Positions 7,556 through 12,723 of a stretch of DNA of 12,723 bases are shown in pieces; position 1 is the stretch's first letter; each line of letters begins with the position of its first letter. Both the position numbers and the translations under genes were made by a program. Source of the DNA: AC-32 sp045806105. GTDB lineage: Bacteria > Actinomycetota > Thermoleophilia > Gaiellales > Gaiellaceae. The stretch spans positions 1 to 12,723 of the forward strand of contig JBJMJY010000013.1 of NCBI GenBank assembly GCA_045806105.1. Reading direction: 5' to 3'. Below the pieces are notes generated by a model. It did not search any database and was not told the origin of the DNA. It saw nothing but the letters and a program-made list of their open reading frames with translations.

Positions 7556-7584
7556 AGATTACTAGACAGATAATGATTAGTCAA
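7556..7584 (-). promoter_or_regulatory. Sigma-70-type promoter of the secreted-protein operon
   Basis: Read on the minus strand, TTGACT (7579-7584) and TAATCT (7556-7561) are separated by exactly 17 bases. The expected start is near 7549, leaving a leader of about 24 bases that contains the SD of the 68-residue gene. The region is markedly AT-rich against its GC-rich surroundings. This is the best classical promoter in the window. Confidence 0.75.
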
Positions 7585-7590
7585 GATTAG
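7575..7590. repeat. Direct repeat GATTAG-N4-GATTAG, operator candidate
   Basis: GATTAG occurs at 7575-7580 and 7585-7590, ten bases (one helical turn) apart, straddling the -35 element of the minus-strand promoter. A related TAATC also lies in the -10 element. The position would let a bound protein block RNA polymerase. The divergent XRE regulator at 7638 is the obvious candidate binder, which is inference. Confidence 0.5.
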
Positions 7591-7625
7591 CCTTACAGCA
7601 GCTAAACGTGGATAGCTCGCTCGTG

Positions 7626-7631
7626 TATGCT
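7626..7631 (+). promoter_or_regulatory. Candidate leaderless -10 element of the XRE regulator
   Basis: TATGCT at 7626-7631 is followed by 6 bases and the ATG at 7638. No Shine-Dalgarno or convincing -35 is visible. This supports 7638 as start rather than the in-frame GTG at 7608, which would lie upstream of the presumed transcription start. Confidence 0.55.
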
Positions 7632-7637
7632 GCGTTT

Positions 7638-7988
7638 ATGGCGGACCCACGACAAGAGCTCGGCGAGCGGATCCGCTCGGCTCGAGCGGCGAAGGGCTGG
7701 AAGCAGAAGCACCTCGCCGCGGAGGTCGAGGTGGAGCCGATCACCGTCTCGCGCTGGGAGCGCGGCGCGACGACGCCTGACCTCGAGGTGCTGAACAGAG
7801 TCGCGAGCGCGACGGGGAAGCCGGTCAGCTTCTTCGTCGCGGCGCCGGCGGAGCCCGACGCAGGCGCGGCCTCGCTGGAGGAGGCAGCTGCGCGCATCGA
7901 GACCGCCGCGGTCCACATCGCGACCGAGATCGACCGGTTAGCGGCGCTGATCGACGAGCTGCGGGCCGAGCTAGCGCGGTCGCGCTGA
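7638..7988 (+). CDS. XRE-family helix-turn-helix regulator with C-terminal helical tail
   Basis: The 116-residue protein has a Cro/C1-type helix-turn-helix at about residues 7-65: LGERIRSARAAKGWKQKHLA, then VEPITVSRWERGATTPDLEVLNRVASATG, ending in VSFF. Residues about 78-115 form an Ala/Glu/Leu-rich helix, probably a coiled coil for dimerisation. It has no ligand or peptidase domain and is shorter than most two-domain XRE regulators. The start at 7638 follows a TATGCT element by 6 bases, so the mRNA is probably leaderless. It is divergent from the secreted-protein operon across a 112-base AT-rich gap containing a repeat-bearing promoter, so control of that operon, of itself or of both is plausible. 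Its end overlaps the convergent kinase gene by 18 bases. The fold is certain; the target is inferred. Confidence 0.93.
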   Translation: MADPRQELGERIRSARAAKGWKQKHLAAEVEVEPITVSRWERGATTPDLEVLNRVASATGKPVSFFVAAPAEPDAGAASLEEAAARIETAAVHIATEIDRLAALIDELRAELARSR

Positions 7989-8816
7989 GACGCGCAGCAT
8001 GAGCGCGTAAGCCGCCGCCGTGGGCGGACGGTCGCCCGGGCGTTTGGCAAGCGCCTGCAGCACGGCCGTCGAGAGCTCGCGTGGCAGGTCGTCGCGGGCG
8101 CCACCGGGGTCGGCCGGCTCGTCCTCGAGGATCGCCAGCGTCGCCTCGACGAAGCTCCTCCCCGCGAACGGCGGAGCTCCGGCGAGGCATTCGTAGGCGA
8201 CGCAGCCGAGTGAGTACACATCCGCCGCGGGCCCCGCTGCCTCTCCCGCGATGATCTCCGGCGCGAGGTAGTCGAGCGTGCCCACGACGTGGCCGGCTTT
8301 CGTCAGCACGGTCGCGGCCTCACCTTTGGCGAGTCCGAAATCCGTCAGGTATGACCGCCCCGACGTGTCGAGCAGGATGTTCCACGGCTTCACGTCTCGG
8401 TGCACGAGCCCCTCGCGATGGAGGGCGTCGAGCGCGGTGGCGATCTCCGAGACGACGCGCAGCAGGCCGGTGACCGGCAGCGGGCCTTCGTTCAGCAGCT
8501 CGCCGAGGCTGACGCCTTCGACGTACCGGGCGGCGAGGTACGGGCGGCCATCGGCTTCCCCCGCGTCGACGACTGGCACGAGGTGCGGATGGGACAGGCC
8601 TGCGGCGATCCGACCCTCGCGCGCGAATCGCCGTCGGTACGTCTCGTCAGCGGACAGCTCGTCCCGCAGCACCTTCAGCGCGACGACGAGGCCGTCGGGC
8701 TCGCGCACCGCCTTGAAGACGACGCCGACGCCACCCTCTCCGAGGAGCTCCCCGAGCCGGTACGGGCCTAGCCGGTCGCCGGCCCGAACGTGCGTCACCG
8801 CGGGCGCGCCGGCCAT
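7971..8816 (-). CDS. Soluble Hanks-type Ser/Thr protein kinase
   Basis: The 281-residue protein is essentially a kinase domain alone, with no membrane segment or sensor domain. The glycine loop is GEGGVG at 26-31, the ATP lysine is Lys48 (VALK), the catalytic loop is HRDVKPWN at 139-146 with Asp141, DFG is at 159-161 and APE at 185-187. The activation segment carries Thr169 and Thr172 before VVGTLDYLAPE. All catalytic residues are present, so it should be active. The Trp in KPWN, where Ala or Ser is more common, is slightly unusual. The ATG at 8816 follows a minus-strand TATTCT by 6 bases and lacks an SD; the open frame extends further but the sequence there is Arg-rich shadow. It is divergent from a second, membrane-anchored kinase across 44 bases and overlaps the XRE gene at its 3' end. 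The substrates are unknown. Confidence 0.95.
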   Translation of the reverse strand: MAGAPAVTHVRAGDRLGPYRLGELLGEGGVGVVFKAVREPDGLVVALKVLRDELSADETYRRRFAREGRIAAGLSHPHLVPVVDAGEADGRPYLAARYVEGVSLGELLNEGPLPVTGLLRVVSEIATALDALHREGLVHRDVKPWNILLDTSGRSYLTDFGLAKGEAATVLTKAGHVVGTLDYLAPEIIAGEAAGPAADVYSLGCVAYECLAGAPPFAGRSFVEATLAILEDEPADPGGARDDLPRELSTAVLQALAKRPGDRPPTAAAYALMLRVSARPR

Positions 8817-8822
8817 GAAGCG

Positions 8823-8828
8823 AGAATA
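8823..8828 (-). promoter_or_regulatory. Candidate leaderless -10 element of the soluble kinase
   Basis: On the minus strand TATTCT is followed by 6 bases and the ATG at 8816, the same spacing as at 4072, 7626 and 11045. No Shine-Dalgarno lies between. Confidence 0.55.
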
Positions 8829-8860
8829 GGGTCGATCGGCACAATCCGCTAGGGAGGGCC

Positions 8861-10222
8861 GTGGCAGCCACACCGCGAATCGGCACGCTGTTCGCCGGCT
8901 ACCGCATCGAAGCGGTGCGCGGGCGCGGGGGCATGAGCGTCGTCTACCGCGCGGAGCACCCGCGGCTCGGCAGCGTCGTGGCGCTGAAGCTGCTCGCAGC
9001 GGAACTGGCAGAGGACGAGAGCTTCCGCGAGCGGTTCGTGCGCGAGTCGCGGGCCGCGGCCTCGATCCCGCACCCGCACATCGTCCCGATCTACGACGCC
9101 GGCGACGCGGAAGGCGTGCTCTACATCGCCATGCGCTACGTGGAAGGCCCCGACCTGAAGGTGCTCGCAACGGAGGAGCTGCCGCTGGCGCGGGTGCTGC
9201 GGATCGGCGCGCAGGTGGCGAGCGCGCTCGACGCCGCTCACGGGCGCGGACTGGTGCACCGCGACGTGAAGCCGGCGAACGTCCTGGTCGAGCGCGGCGC
9301 GGACGACGGAGACCACGCCTACCTCGCCGACTTCGGGCTGACGAAGCACGTCGACTCTCACAGCGGCCTCACCGGGACCGGGCAGTTCCTCGGCACCGTC
9401 GACTACATGGCGCCGGAGCAGATCGAGGGACGGCCCGTCGACGGCCGCGCGGACCAGTACGCGCTCGCCTGCGTGCTGTTCACGTGCCTGACCGGCTCCC
9501 CGCCATTTACCCGCGAGAGCGAGGTCGCGGTGCTCTGGGCACACATGCGCGACGATCCCCCGTCCCTGAGCGCCGCCGGCCGGGGCCTGTCGGCGGCTGA
9601 CCCGGTGCTGGCGAAGGCGCTCGCGAAGGAACCCGGCGAGCGCTACTCGAGCTGCGGCGAGCTGGCGCACGAGCTTCGCGAGGCGTTCGCCGATCGAGGC
9701 GCGGCAACCGCGCCGACGCGCGTGCTCGCGCGGCCGACGCAACGCTCCTCGTCGCGACGTATGGCAGCCGCCGCGCTCGCGGGCGCTCTCGCCGGCTCCG
9801 CCATCGCGGCCGCGGTGCTGTTGCCGACCCGCGATTCGGCGACGCGGATCGAGACGCGTGTGACCACGGTGGCGCGGACGGTGCCGGTCGACGTGCTCTC
9901 GTTCCGGACGCCGTCTGGCGCGATCGGGTGCGCGTCGGGGCTGCGGCTGCGCTGCGACATCCGCAGCGGGCTGCGACCGCGGCCGCCGCGGCCGGAAGGC
10001 TGCACCGGCGCCTGGGGCTTCGGCTTCTCGCTCGACTCGTCGGGACGCGCCCACCCGGACTGCGGCCCCGCCGCGATCGCGGCGGTCGCGCGGCGGCTTG
10101 CCTACGGGACGCGCTGGCACCGCGGGGCCTTCAACTGCCTCTCGCGCAGCGTCGGCCTCCGCTGCTCCAACCACAGCGGCCACGGCTTCTTCCTCAGCCG
10201 CACGCGCTCGTACCGTTTCTAG
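8861..10222 (+). CDS. Membrane Ser/Thr protein kinase with extracellular six-cysteine (DUF6636-like) sensor domain
   Basis: This 453-residue receptor-like kinase has a cytoplasmic Hanks domain at about 14-275. It contains the glycine loop GRGGMSVV (21-28), Lys43, HRDVKPAN (133-140, Asp135), DFG (157-159) and APE (184-186), with Thr171 and Thr173 in a PknB-like TGTGQFLGT activation segment. A linker leads to one membrane segment at about 301-322, preceded by Arg residues. The outside part (about 345-453) is not made of PASTA repeats. It is a six-cysteine module (357, 365, 381, 401, 426, 435) ending GHGFFLSRTRSYRF, paralogous to the secreted protein at 4084-4488. It probably senses an extracellular signal and phosphorylates intracellular targets. 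A GGAGG at 8853-8857 precedes the GTG start, though its 3-base spacing is short. It is divergent from the soluble kinase and convergent with truA. The architecture is clear; the ligand is unknown. Confidence 0.95.
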   Translation: MAATPRIGTLFAGYRIEAVRGRGGMSVVYRAEHPRLGSVVALKLLAAELAEDESFRERFVRESRAAASIPHPHIVPIYDAGDAEGVLYIAMRYVEGPDLKVLATEELPLARVLRIGAQVASALDAAHGRGLVHRDVKPANVLVERGADDGDHAYLADFGLTKHVDSHSGLTGTGQFLGTVDYMAPEQIEGRPVDGRADQYALACVLFTCLTGSPPFTRESEVAVLWAHMRDDPPSLSAAGRGLSAADPVLAKALAKEPGERYSSCGELAHELREAFADRGAATAPTRVLARPTQRSSSRRMAAAALAGALAGSAIAAAVLLPTRDSATRIETRVTTVARTVPVDVLSFRTPSGAIGCASGLRLRCDIRSGLRPRPPRPEGCTGAWGFGFSLDSSGRAHPDCGPAAIAAVARRLAYGTRWHRGAFNCLSRSVGLRCSNHSGHGFFLSRTRSYRF

Positions 10223-10262
10223 GCGGAACTCCGCGGCACAGCCGGTGTATTGCCAAGCCCTC

Positions 10263-10979
10263 CTAGTACCGCACCGAGACGAGGTACAGCCCCCAGGCCG
10301 GAGCGGTCGTTCCCGCCTCGCGCCTCTCCTTTCCTTCGAGCAGCTGCGCGAGCTCCTGCGGCGAGCACTCGAGCATCGTCCCGACGAGCGTCCGCACCAT
10401 GTGGCGGAGGAACGAGTCCGCGGTGATCTCGAGCTCGAGCGCGTCCTCGCGCCGCTGCCAGGCGGCGGACTCGACGGTGCGGACGAAGACCCTGTGCTGC
10501 GTCTCCGTCGGCGTGAACGCGCGAAAGTCGTGCTCGCCCAGCAGCAGGTCAGCCGCCTCGGCGAGCTTCTCCTCGTCGAGCGGGTACGGGTACCACCACG
10601 ACCGGCTCGTCTCGAACGGCGAGCGCTCGCGGCGGCGGTACACGCGGTAGTGGTAGCTGCGAGCCCGCGCGGAGTGCCGCGCGTGGAAGTCCGGCGGCGC
10701 CTCCTCGGCCGCGGCAACGACGACGTCGTCAGGGAGCTCGGCGTTCAGCGCGGCGGCGGCGCGCTCAGGCGGCGCTCTGCCAACGACGTCCACCGACGCC
10801 ACCTGGCCGAGCGCATGGACGCCGGTGTCGGTGCGGCCGGCCACGGCCAGCCCCGACCACGCCGGGTACACCGTGCCGAGCGCTTCCTGGAGCGTCCCCT
10901 CGACCGTGCGGTGGCCCGGCTGGGCCGCCCAGCCGCGAAAGCCCGTGCCGTCGTACTCGATCGTCATCCTCAGCCGCAC
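10263..10979 (-). CDS. truA: tRNA pseudouridine synthase A (TruA)
   Basis: TruA converts uridines 38-40 of the tRNA anticodon stem-loop to pseudouridine. The 238-residue protein shows the N-terminal TIEYDGTGFRGWAAQ, the catalytic loop GRTDTGVHALGQ with Asp51, the mid-domain DFRAFTPTE, FLRHMVRTLVGTM and the C-terminal APAWGLYL. Length and motifs are normal. The start is uncertain: a GTG at 10979 (used here, giving VRLRMTIEYD) or the ATG at 10967. Neither has a good Shine-Dalgarno, and a perfect 6-4-6 inverted repeat touches the GTG. In many bacteria truA follows rplQ directly. Here the oppositely oriented VIT gene separates them, so truA needs its own promoter. The 40-base gap to the convergent kinase holds only a short GCGG/CCGC hairpin without a T-tract. 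Confidence 0.96.
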   Translation of the reverse strand: MRLRMTIEYDGTGFRGWAAQPGHRTVEGTLQEALGTVYPAWSGLAVAGRTDTGVHALGQVASVDVVGRAPPERAAAALNAELPDDVVVAAAEEAPPDFHARHSARARSYHYRVYRRRERSPFETSRSWWYPYPLDEEKLAEAADLLLGEHDFRAFTPTETQHRVFVRTVESAAWQRREDALELEITADSFLRHMVRTLVGTMLECSPQELAQLLEGKERREAGTTAPAWGLYLVSVRY

Positions 10980-10995
10980 GTCAGGCTGCCCTGAC
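10980..10995. repeat. Perfect inverted repeat abutting the truA start
   Basis: GTCAGG-CTGC-CCTGAC is a 6-base stem with a 4-base loop, ending one base from the truA GTG. It could be a protein-binding operator or a hairpin in the truA leader that affects initiation. There is no T-tract, so it is not a terminator. Confidence 0.5.
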
Positions 10996-11003
10996 CGAGT
11001 TTG

Positions 11004-11017
11004 TAAGGTGTTCCTTA
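11004..11017. repeat. Perfect inverted repeat upstream of the VIT gene, regulator-site candidate
   Basis: TAAGG-TGTT-CCTTA is a 5-4-5 palindrome centred about 46 bases before the VIT start codon and 31 bases before the truA GTG. The half-site is loosely similar to the TTAGG/CCTAA arms of DtxR/IdeR boxes. A metal-responsive role fits the iron-transport neighbour but is inference. Confidence 0.45.
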
Positions 11018-11044
11018 TGCTCTACTGTCTTGCGCATTGTCTGA

Positions 11045-11050
11045 TACACT
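11045..11050 (+). promoter_or_regulatory. Extended -10 element giving a leaderless VIT transcript
   Basis: TACACT preceded by TGA (a TGN extended -10) lies 6 bases before the ATG at 11057, with no Shine-Dalgarno. No -35 at standard spacing is seen, which an extended -10 can tolerate. The surroundings (10996-11056) are AT-rich for this genome. Confidence 0.65.
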
Positions 11051-11056
11051 CTAGTC

Positions 11057-11533
11057 ATGACTGACAAGCAGACCTTTCTGCTGCAGCGCGTCCAGCCCGC
11101 GCTGACCGGTCTGATCGACGGCTCGCTCTCCACAATCGCGCCCATCTTCTCGGTCGCGCTCTACACGCACGACCCGCACGCGGCCTTCATCGCGGGAACG
11201 GCGACTGCGATCGCGGCCGGGATCAGCATGGCGTACTCCGAGGGCCTGTCCGACACCGGCGAGCTGACGGGCCGCGGCAACCCCGTCGCCCGAGGCGCGA
11301 TCACCGGGTTGGGGACGTTCACGGGCGGAATCCTGCACACCCTGCCGTTTCTGATCCCGCACTACCGCGTCGCGCTGATCTTCGCCGGCATCGTGGTCGT
11401 GTTCGAGCTGATCGCGCTCGCATGGCTGCGCTGGCGCTTCTTCCGGACGAGCTTCGCCAGCTCGCTCGGCTACGTCACCCTGGCGGGGATCGTGATCGGC
11501 GCCGTCAGCGCCACCCTCGGCGCGGCCGGCTAG
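11057..11533 (+). CDS. VIT/CCC1-family iron (Fe2+/Mn2+) transporter, stand-alone membrane domain
   Basis: The 158-residue membrane protein has about five hydrophobic segments (near 14-35, 42-60, 80-99, 104-124, 134-156). The motifs QPALTGLIDGSLSTIAPIF (with Asp21 in the first helix), AGISMAYSEGLSDTGELTGRG and GGILHTLPFLI closely resemble the VIT membrane domain of MbfA/erythrin-VIT proteins, which export iron. Those proteins carry an N-terminal ferritin-like domain that is absent here, and there is no room for it before the start. The likely role is removing excess cytosolic iron or manganese across the cell membrane. The ATG follows an extended -10 by 6 bases. It is divergent from truA and convergent with rplQ, sharing a CTAG in which both genes stop. 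The family is confident; substrate and direction are by analogy. Confidence 0.9.
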   Translation: MTDKQTFLLQRVQPALTGLIDGSLSTIAPIFSVALYTHDPHAAFIAGTATAIAAGISMAYSEGLSDTGELTGRGNPVARGAITGLGTFTGGILHTLPFLIPHYRVALIFAGIVVVFELIALAWLRWRFFRTSFASSLGYVTLAGIVIGAVSATLGAAG

Positions 11534-11970
11534 CTCGGCGCCGCGGCTTCTTCGGCCTCGACCGGCCCTTCCTCGCGGGCGCGGCGAGCCGGCCGCTCGC
11601 GAGGCGGCTCGGGGAGGAAGTCGACGAGCTCGAGATACACCATCTCGGCCGCATCGCCGGGGCGCGGGCCGATTCGGATGATCCGCGAGTAGCCGCCCGG
11701 CCGGTCGGCGAAGCGAGGCCCGACGTCGCTGAAGAGCTTGTGCACGACGTCCTGAGAGCGCAGGAAGGCGAGCGCCTGCCGCCGCGCGTGCACGCCGCCG
11801 CGCTTGCCGAGCGTGATCATCTGCTCGGCGATCGGCTTGACCTCCTTGGCCTTCGCCGCGGTGGTCTTGATGCGGCCGTGCTCGATCAGCGCGCCCGCGA
11901 GGTTCGAATAGAGCGCCTTGCGGTGCGAGGCGTCGCGGCCCAGCTTGCGTCCGGACCGGTGGTGCCTCAC
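11530..11970 (-). CDS. rplQ: 50S ribosomal protein L17
   Basis: L17 is a structural protein of the large ribosomal subunit near the peptide exit. The N-terminal RHHRSGRKLGRDASHRKALYSNLAGALIEHGRIKTT is the diagnostic L17 sequence, followed by AKAKEVKPIAEQMITLGKRG. The core ends around residue 120, and an acidic/Ala-rich tail (EEGPVEAEEAAAPS) brings the length to 146, longer than minimal L17. The GTG start overlaps the rpoA stop (GTGA), so the two are translationally coupled, as usual for this pair. Its stop TAG shares the palindrome CTAG with the convergent VIT gene. Confidence 0.97.
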   Translation of the reverse strand: MRHHRSGRKLGRDASHRKALYSNLAGALIEHGRIKTTAAKAKEVKPIAEQMITLGKRGGVHARRQALAFLRSQDVVHKLFSDVGPRFADRPGGYSRIIRIGPRPGDAAEMVYLELVDFLPEPPRERPARRAREEGPVEAEEAAAPS

Positions 11971-12723
11971 GCCGAGGGACCCTCCTCGCCGCGCAGCGTC
12001 AGACCGTGCGTGGCGAGCGTCTCCTTGACCTCTTCGATCGACTTCTTGCCGAAGTTCGGGATCGCGGCGAGCTCGTTCTCGGTCTTCGTGACGAGGTCGC
12101 CGATCGTCTCGATGCCGACGCGCTTGAGGCAGTTGTACGAGCGGACGCCGAGCTCGAGCTCCTCGATCGGGAAGTTCTCCATCCCGTGAGCGAGGGACTC
12201 GGCGGGCGGACCGCCGTCCGACGGCGCGGTGACGGCCTCGCCGAAGCCCTGGATCTTCTCGATGTCCGTGAAGATCGCGAGCTGCCGGATGAGGATCTCG
12301 GCCGCCTGCGCGATTGCCTCCTTCGGATCGATCGTGCCGTCTGTCGAGACGTCGAGCCGGAGCTTGTCGTAGTCGGTGCGCTGGCCGACGCGGGCGGACT
12401 CGACGTCGTACGACACGCGGCGGACCGGCGAGAAGATCGCATCGATCGGAATGACGCCGATCGTGGTCTCGGAGCCGCGCGGCAGTTCCAGCGGCGCGTA
12501 GCCCCGACCGCGGCCGATGGTCAGCGTCACCTCGAGCCGGCCCCTGTCGGCGAGATGCGCTAGCACGAGGTCCGGATTGAGGATCTCGAGGTCGGCCGGC
12601 GCCTCGATGTCGCCCGCGGTGACCTCGCCCGTTCCCCTCGCCGACATCCGCACCTCGATCTCCGGCGACTCGCCGTGCAGCACGCAGATCATGTTCTTGA
12701 GGTTGAGGATGATGTCCGTGACG
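11967..12723 (-). CDS. rpoA: RNA polymerase alpha subunit (5' end cut by window edge)
   Basis: The alpha subunit dimerises to scaffold RNA polymerase, and its C-terminal domain contacts UP elements and activators. The frame stays open to the right edge (VTDIILNLKNMICVLHGESP), so the internal ATG at 12692 is not the start; roughly the first 60-70 residues are missing. Visible are the insert domain with LHGESPEIEVRMSARGTGEVTAGDIEAP, the NTD block FSPVRRVSYDVESARVGQRTDYDKLRLDVSTDG, a linker (about 40 residues), and the CTD PIEELELGVRSYNCLKRVGIETIGDL followed by IPNFGKKSIEEVKETL. All are canonical. It overlaps rplQ by four bases. Confidence 0.97.
   Translation of the reverse strand, partial: VTDIILNLKNMICVLHGESPEIEVRMSARGTGEVTAGDIEAPADLEILNPDLVLAHLADRGRLEVTLTIGRGRGYAPLELPRGSETTIGVIPIDAIFSPVRRVSYDVESARVGQRTDYDKLRLDVSTDGTIDPKEAIAQAAEILIRQLAIFTDIEKIQGFGEAVTAPSDGGPPAESLAHGMENFPIEELELGVRSYNCLKRVGIETIGDLVTKTENELAAIPNFGKKSIEEVKETLATHGLTLRGEEGPSA

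Noticed and set aside
7608..7637. Upstream GTG at 7608 as start of the XRE regulator
   Set aside because: It has no Shine-Dalgarno, and the extra ten residues overlap the likely -10 element; family members start close to the helix-turn-helix.
8817..9170. N-terminal extension of the soluble kinase frame upstream of 8816
   Set aside because: The added residues are Arg/Pro-rich, antisense to the receptor kinase's catalytic domain, and the ATG at 8816 sits right after a good -10 element.
10223..10234. Short GCGG/CCGC hairpin between the receptor kinase and truA as a terminator
   Set aside because: The stem is only four to five bases and no T-rich tail follows on either strand.
8849..10717. 622-codon minus-strand frame across the receptor kinase and part of truA
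   Set aside because: It overlaps two well-supported genes and has Arg-rich shadow composition.
1..12723. CRISPR array, tRNA/rRNA, insertion sequence or prophage
   Set aside because: No spaced short repeats, cloverleaf-like segments, transposase or phage genes, or terminal inverted repeats were found on reading both strands.

Overview
The window is dense, very GC-rich bacterial DNA with short intergenic gaps and convergent genes whose ends overlap. The rpoA-rplQ block, two Hanks-type Ser/Thr kinases, a LuxR-type response regulator, several secreted proteins and apparent leaderless starts suggest an actinobacterium. My best guess is a Thermoleophilia-type lineage (Gaiellales/Solirubrobacterales), inferred from overall style rather than a marker search. 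No rRNA, tRNA, CRISPR array, insertion sequence or phage gene was seen. No gap between called genes exceeds about 125 bases.

Left part (1-4488): the C-terminal part of a NarL/LuxR response regulator runs in from the left edge. It is followed convergently by a small orphan coiled-coil protein. A secreted PBP4-type D-Ala-D-Ala carboxypeptidase (dacB-like) then converges with, and overlaps, the NAD-dependent DNA ligase ligA. Divergent from ligA, across only 35 bases, is a small secreted six-cysteine protein.

Middle (4490-7637): a three-gene minus-strand operon encodes a 68-residue unknown protein, a secreted seven-repeat beta-propeller, and a secreted multi-domain beta protein with PPC-like modules. 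It has strong Shine-Dalgarno sites, a translationally coupled ATGA junction and a recognisable sigma-70-type promoter (TTGACT-17-TAATCT) in an AT-rich divergent region. A direct repeat straddles the -35 element of that promoter. On the other side of this region lies a small XRE-type regulator.

Kinase part (7638-10222): the XRE regulator converges with a soluble Ser/Thr kinase. That kinase is divergent from a membrane Ser/Thr kinase whose extracellular C-terminal domain is a paralogue of the small secreted protein at 4084-4488. The six cysteines, the GHGFFLSR block and the terminal SYRF all match. This shared module, once as a free secreted protein and once as a kinase sensor domain, is the most interesting protein-level signal in the window.

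Right part (10263-12723): truA, then a VIT-type iron-transport membrane protein in opposite orientation, then rplQ and rpoA (5' end cut by the window edge). The VIT gene sits between rplQ and truA, which are often adjacent in bacteria, and has an inverted repeat upstream that could be a metalloregulator site.

Across the window, four genes start exactly 6 bases after a TANNNT hexamer and lack an SD, which indicates a recurring leaderless promoter design. The middle operon instead uses classical SD sites.
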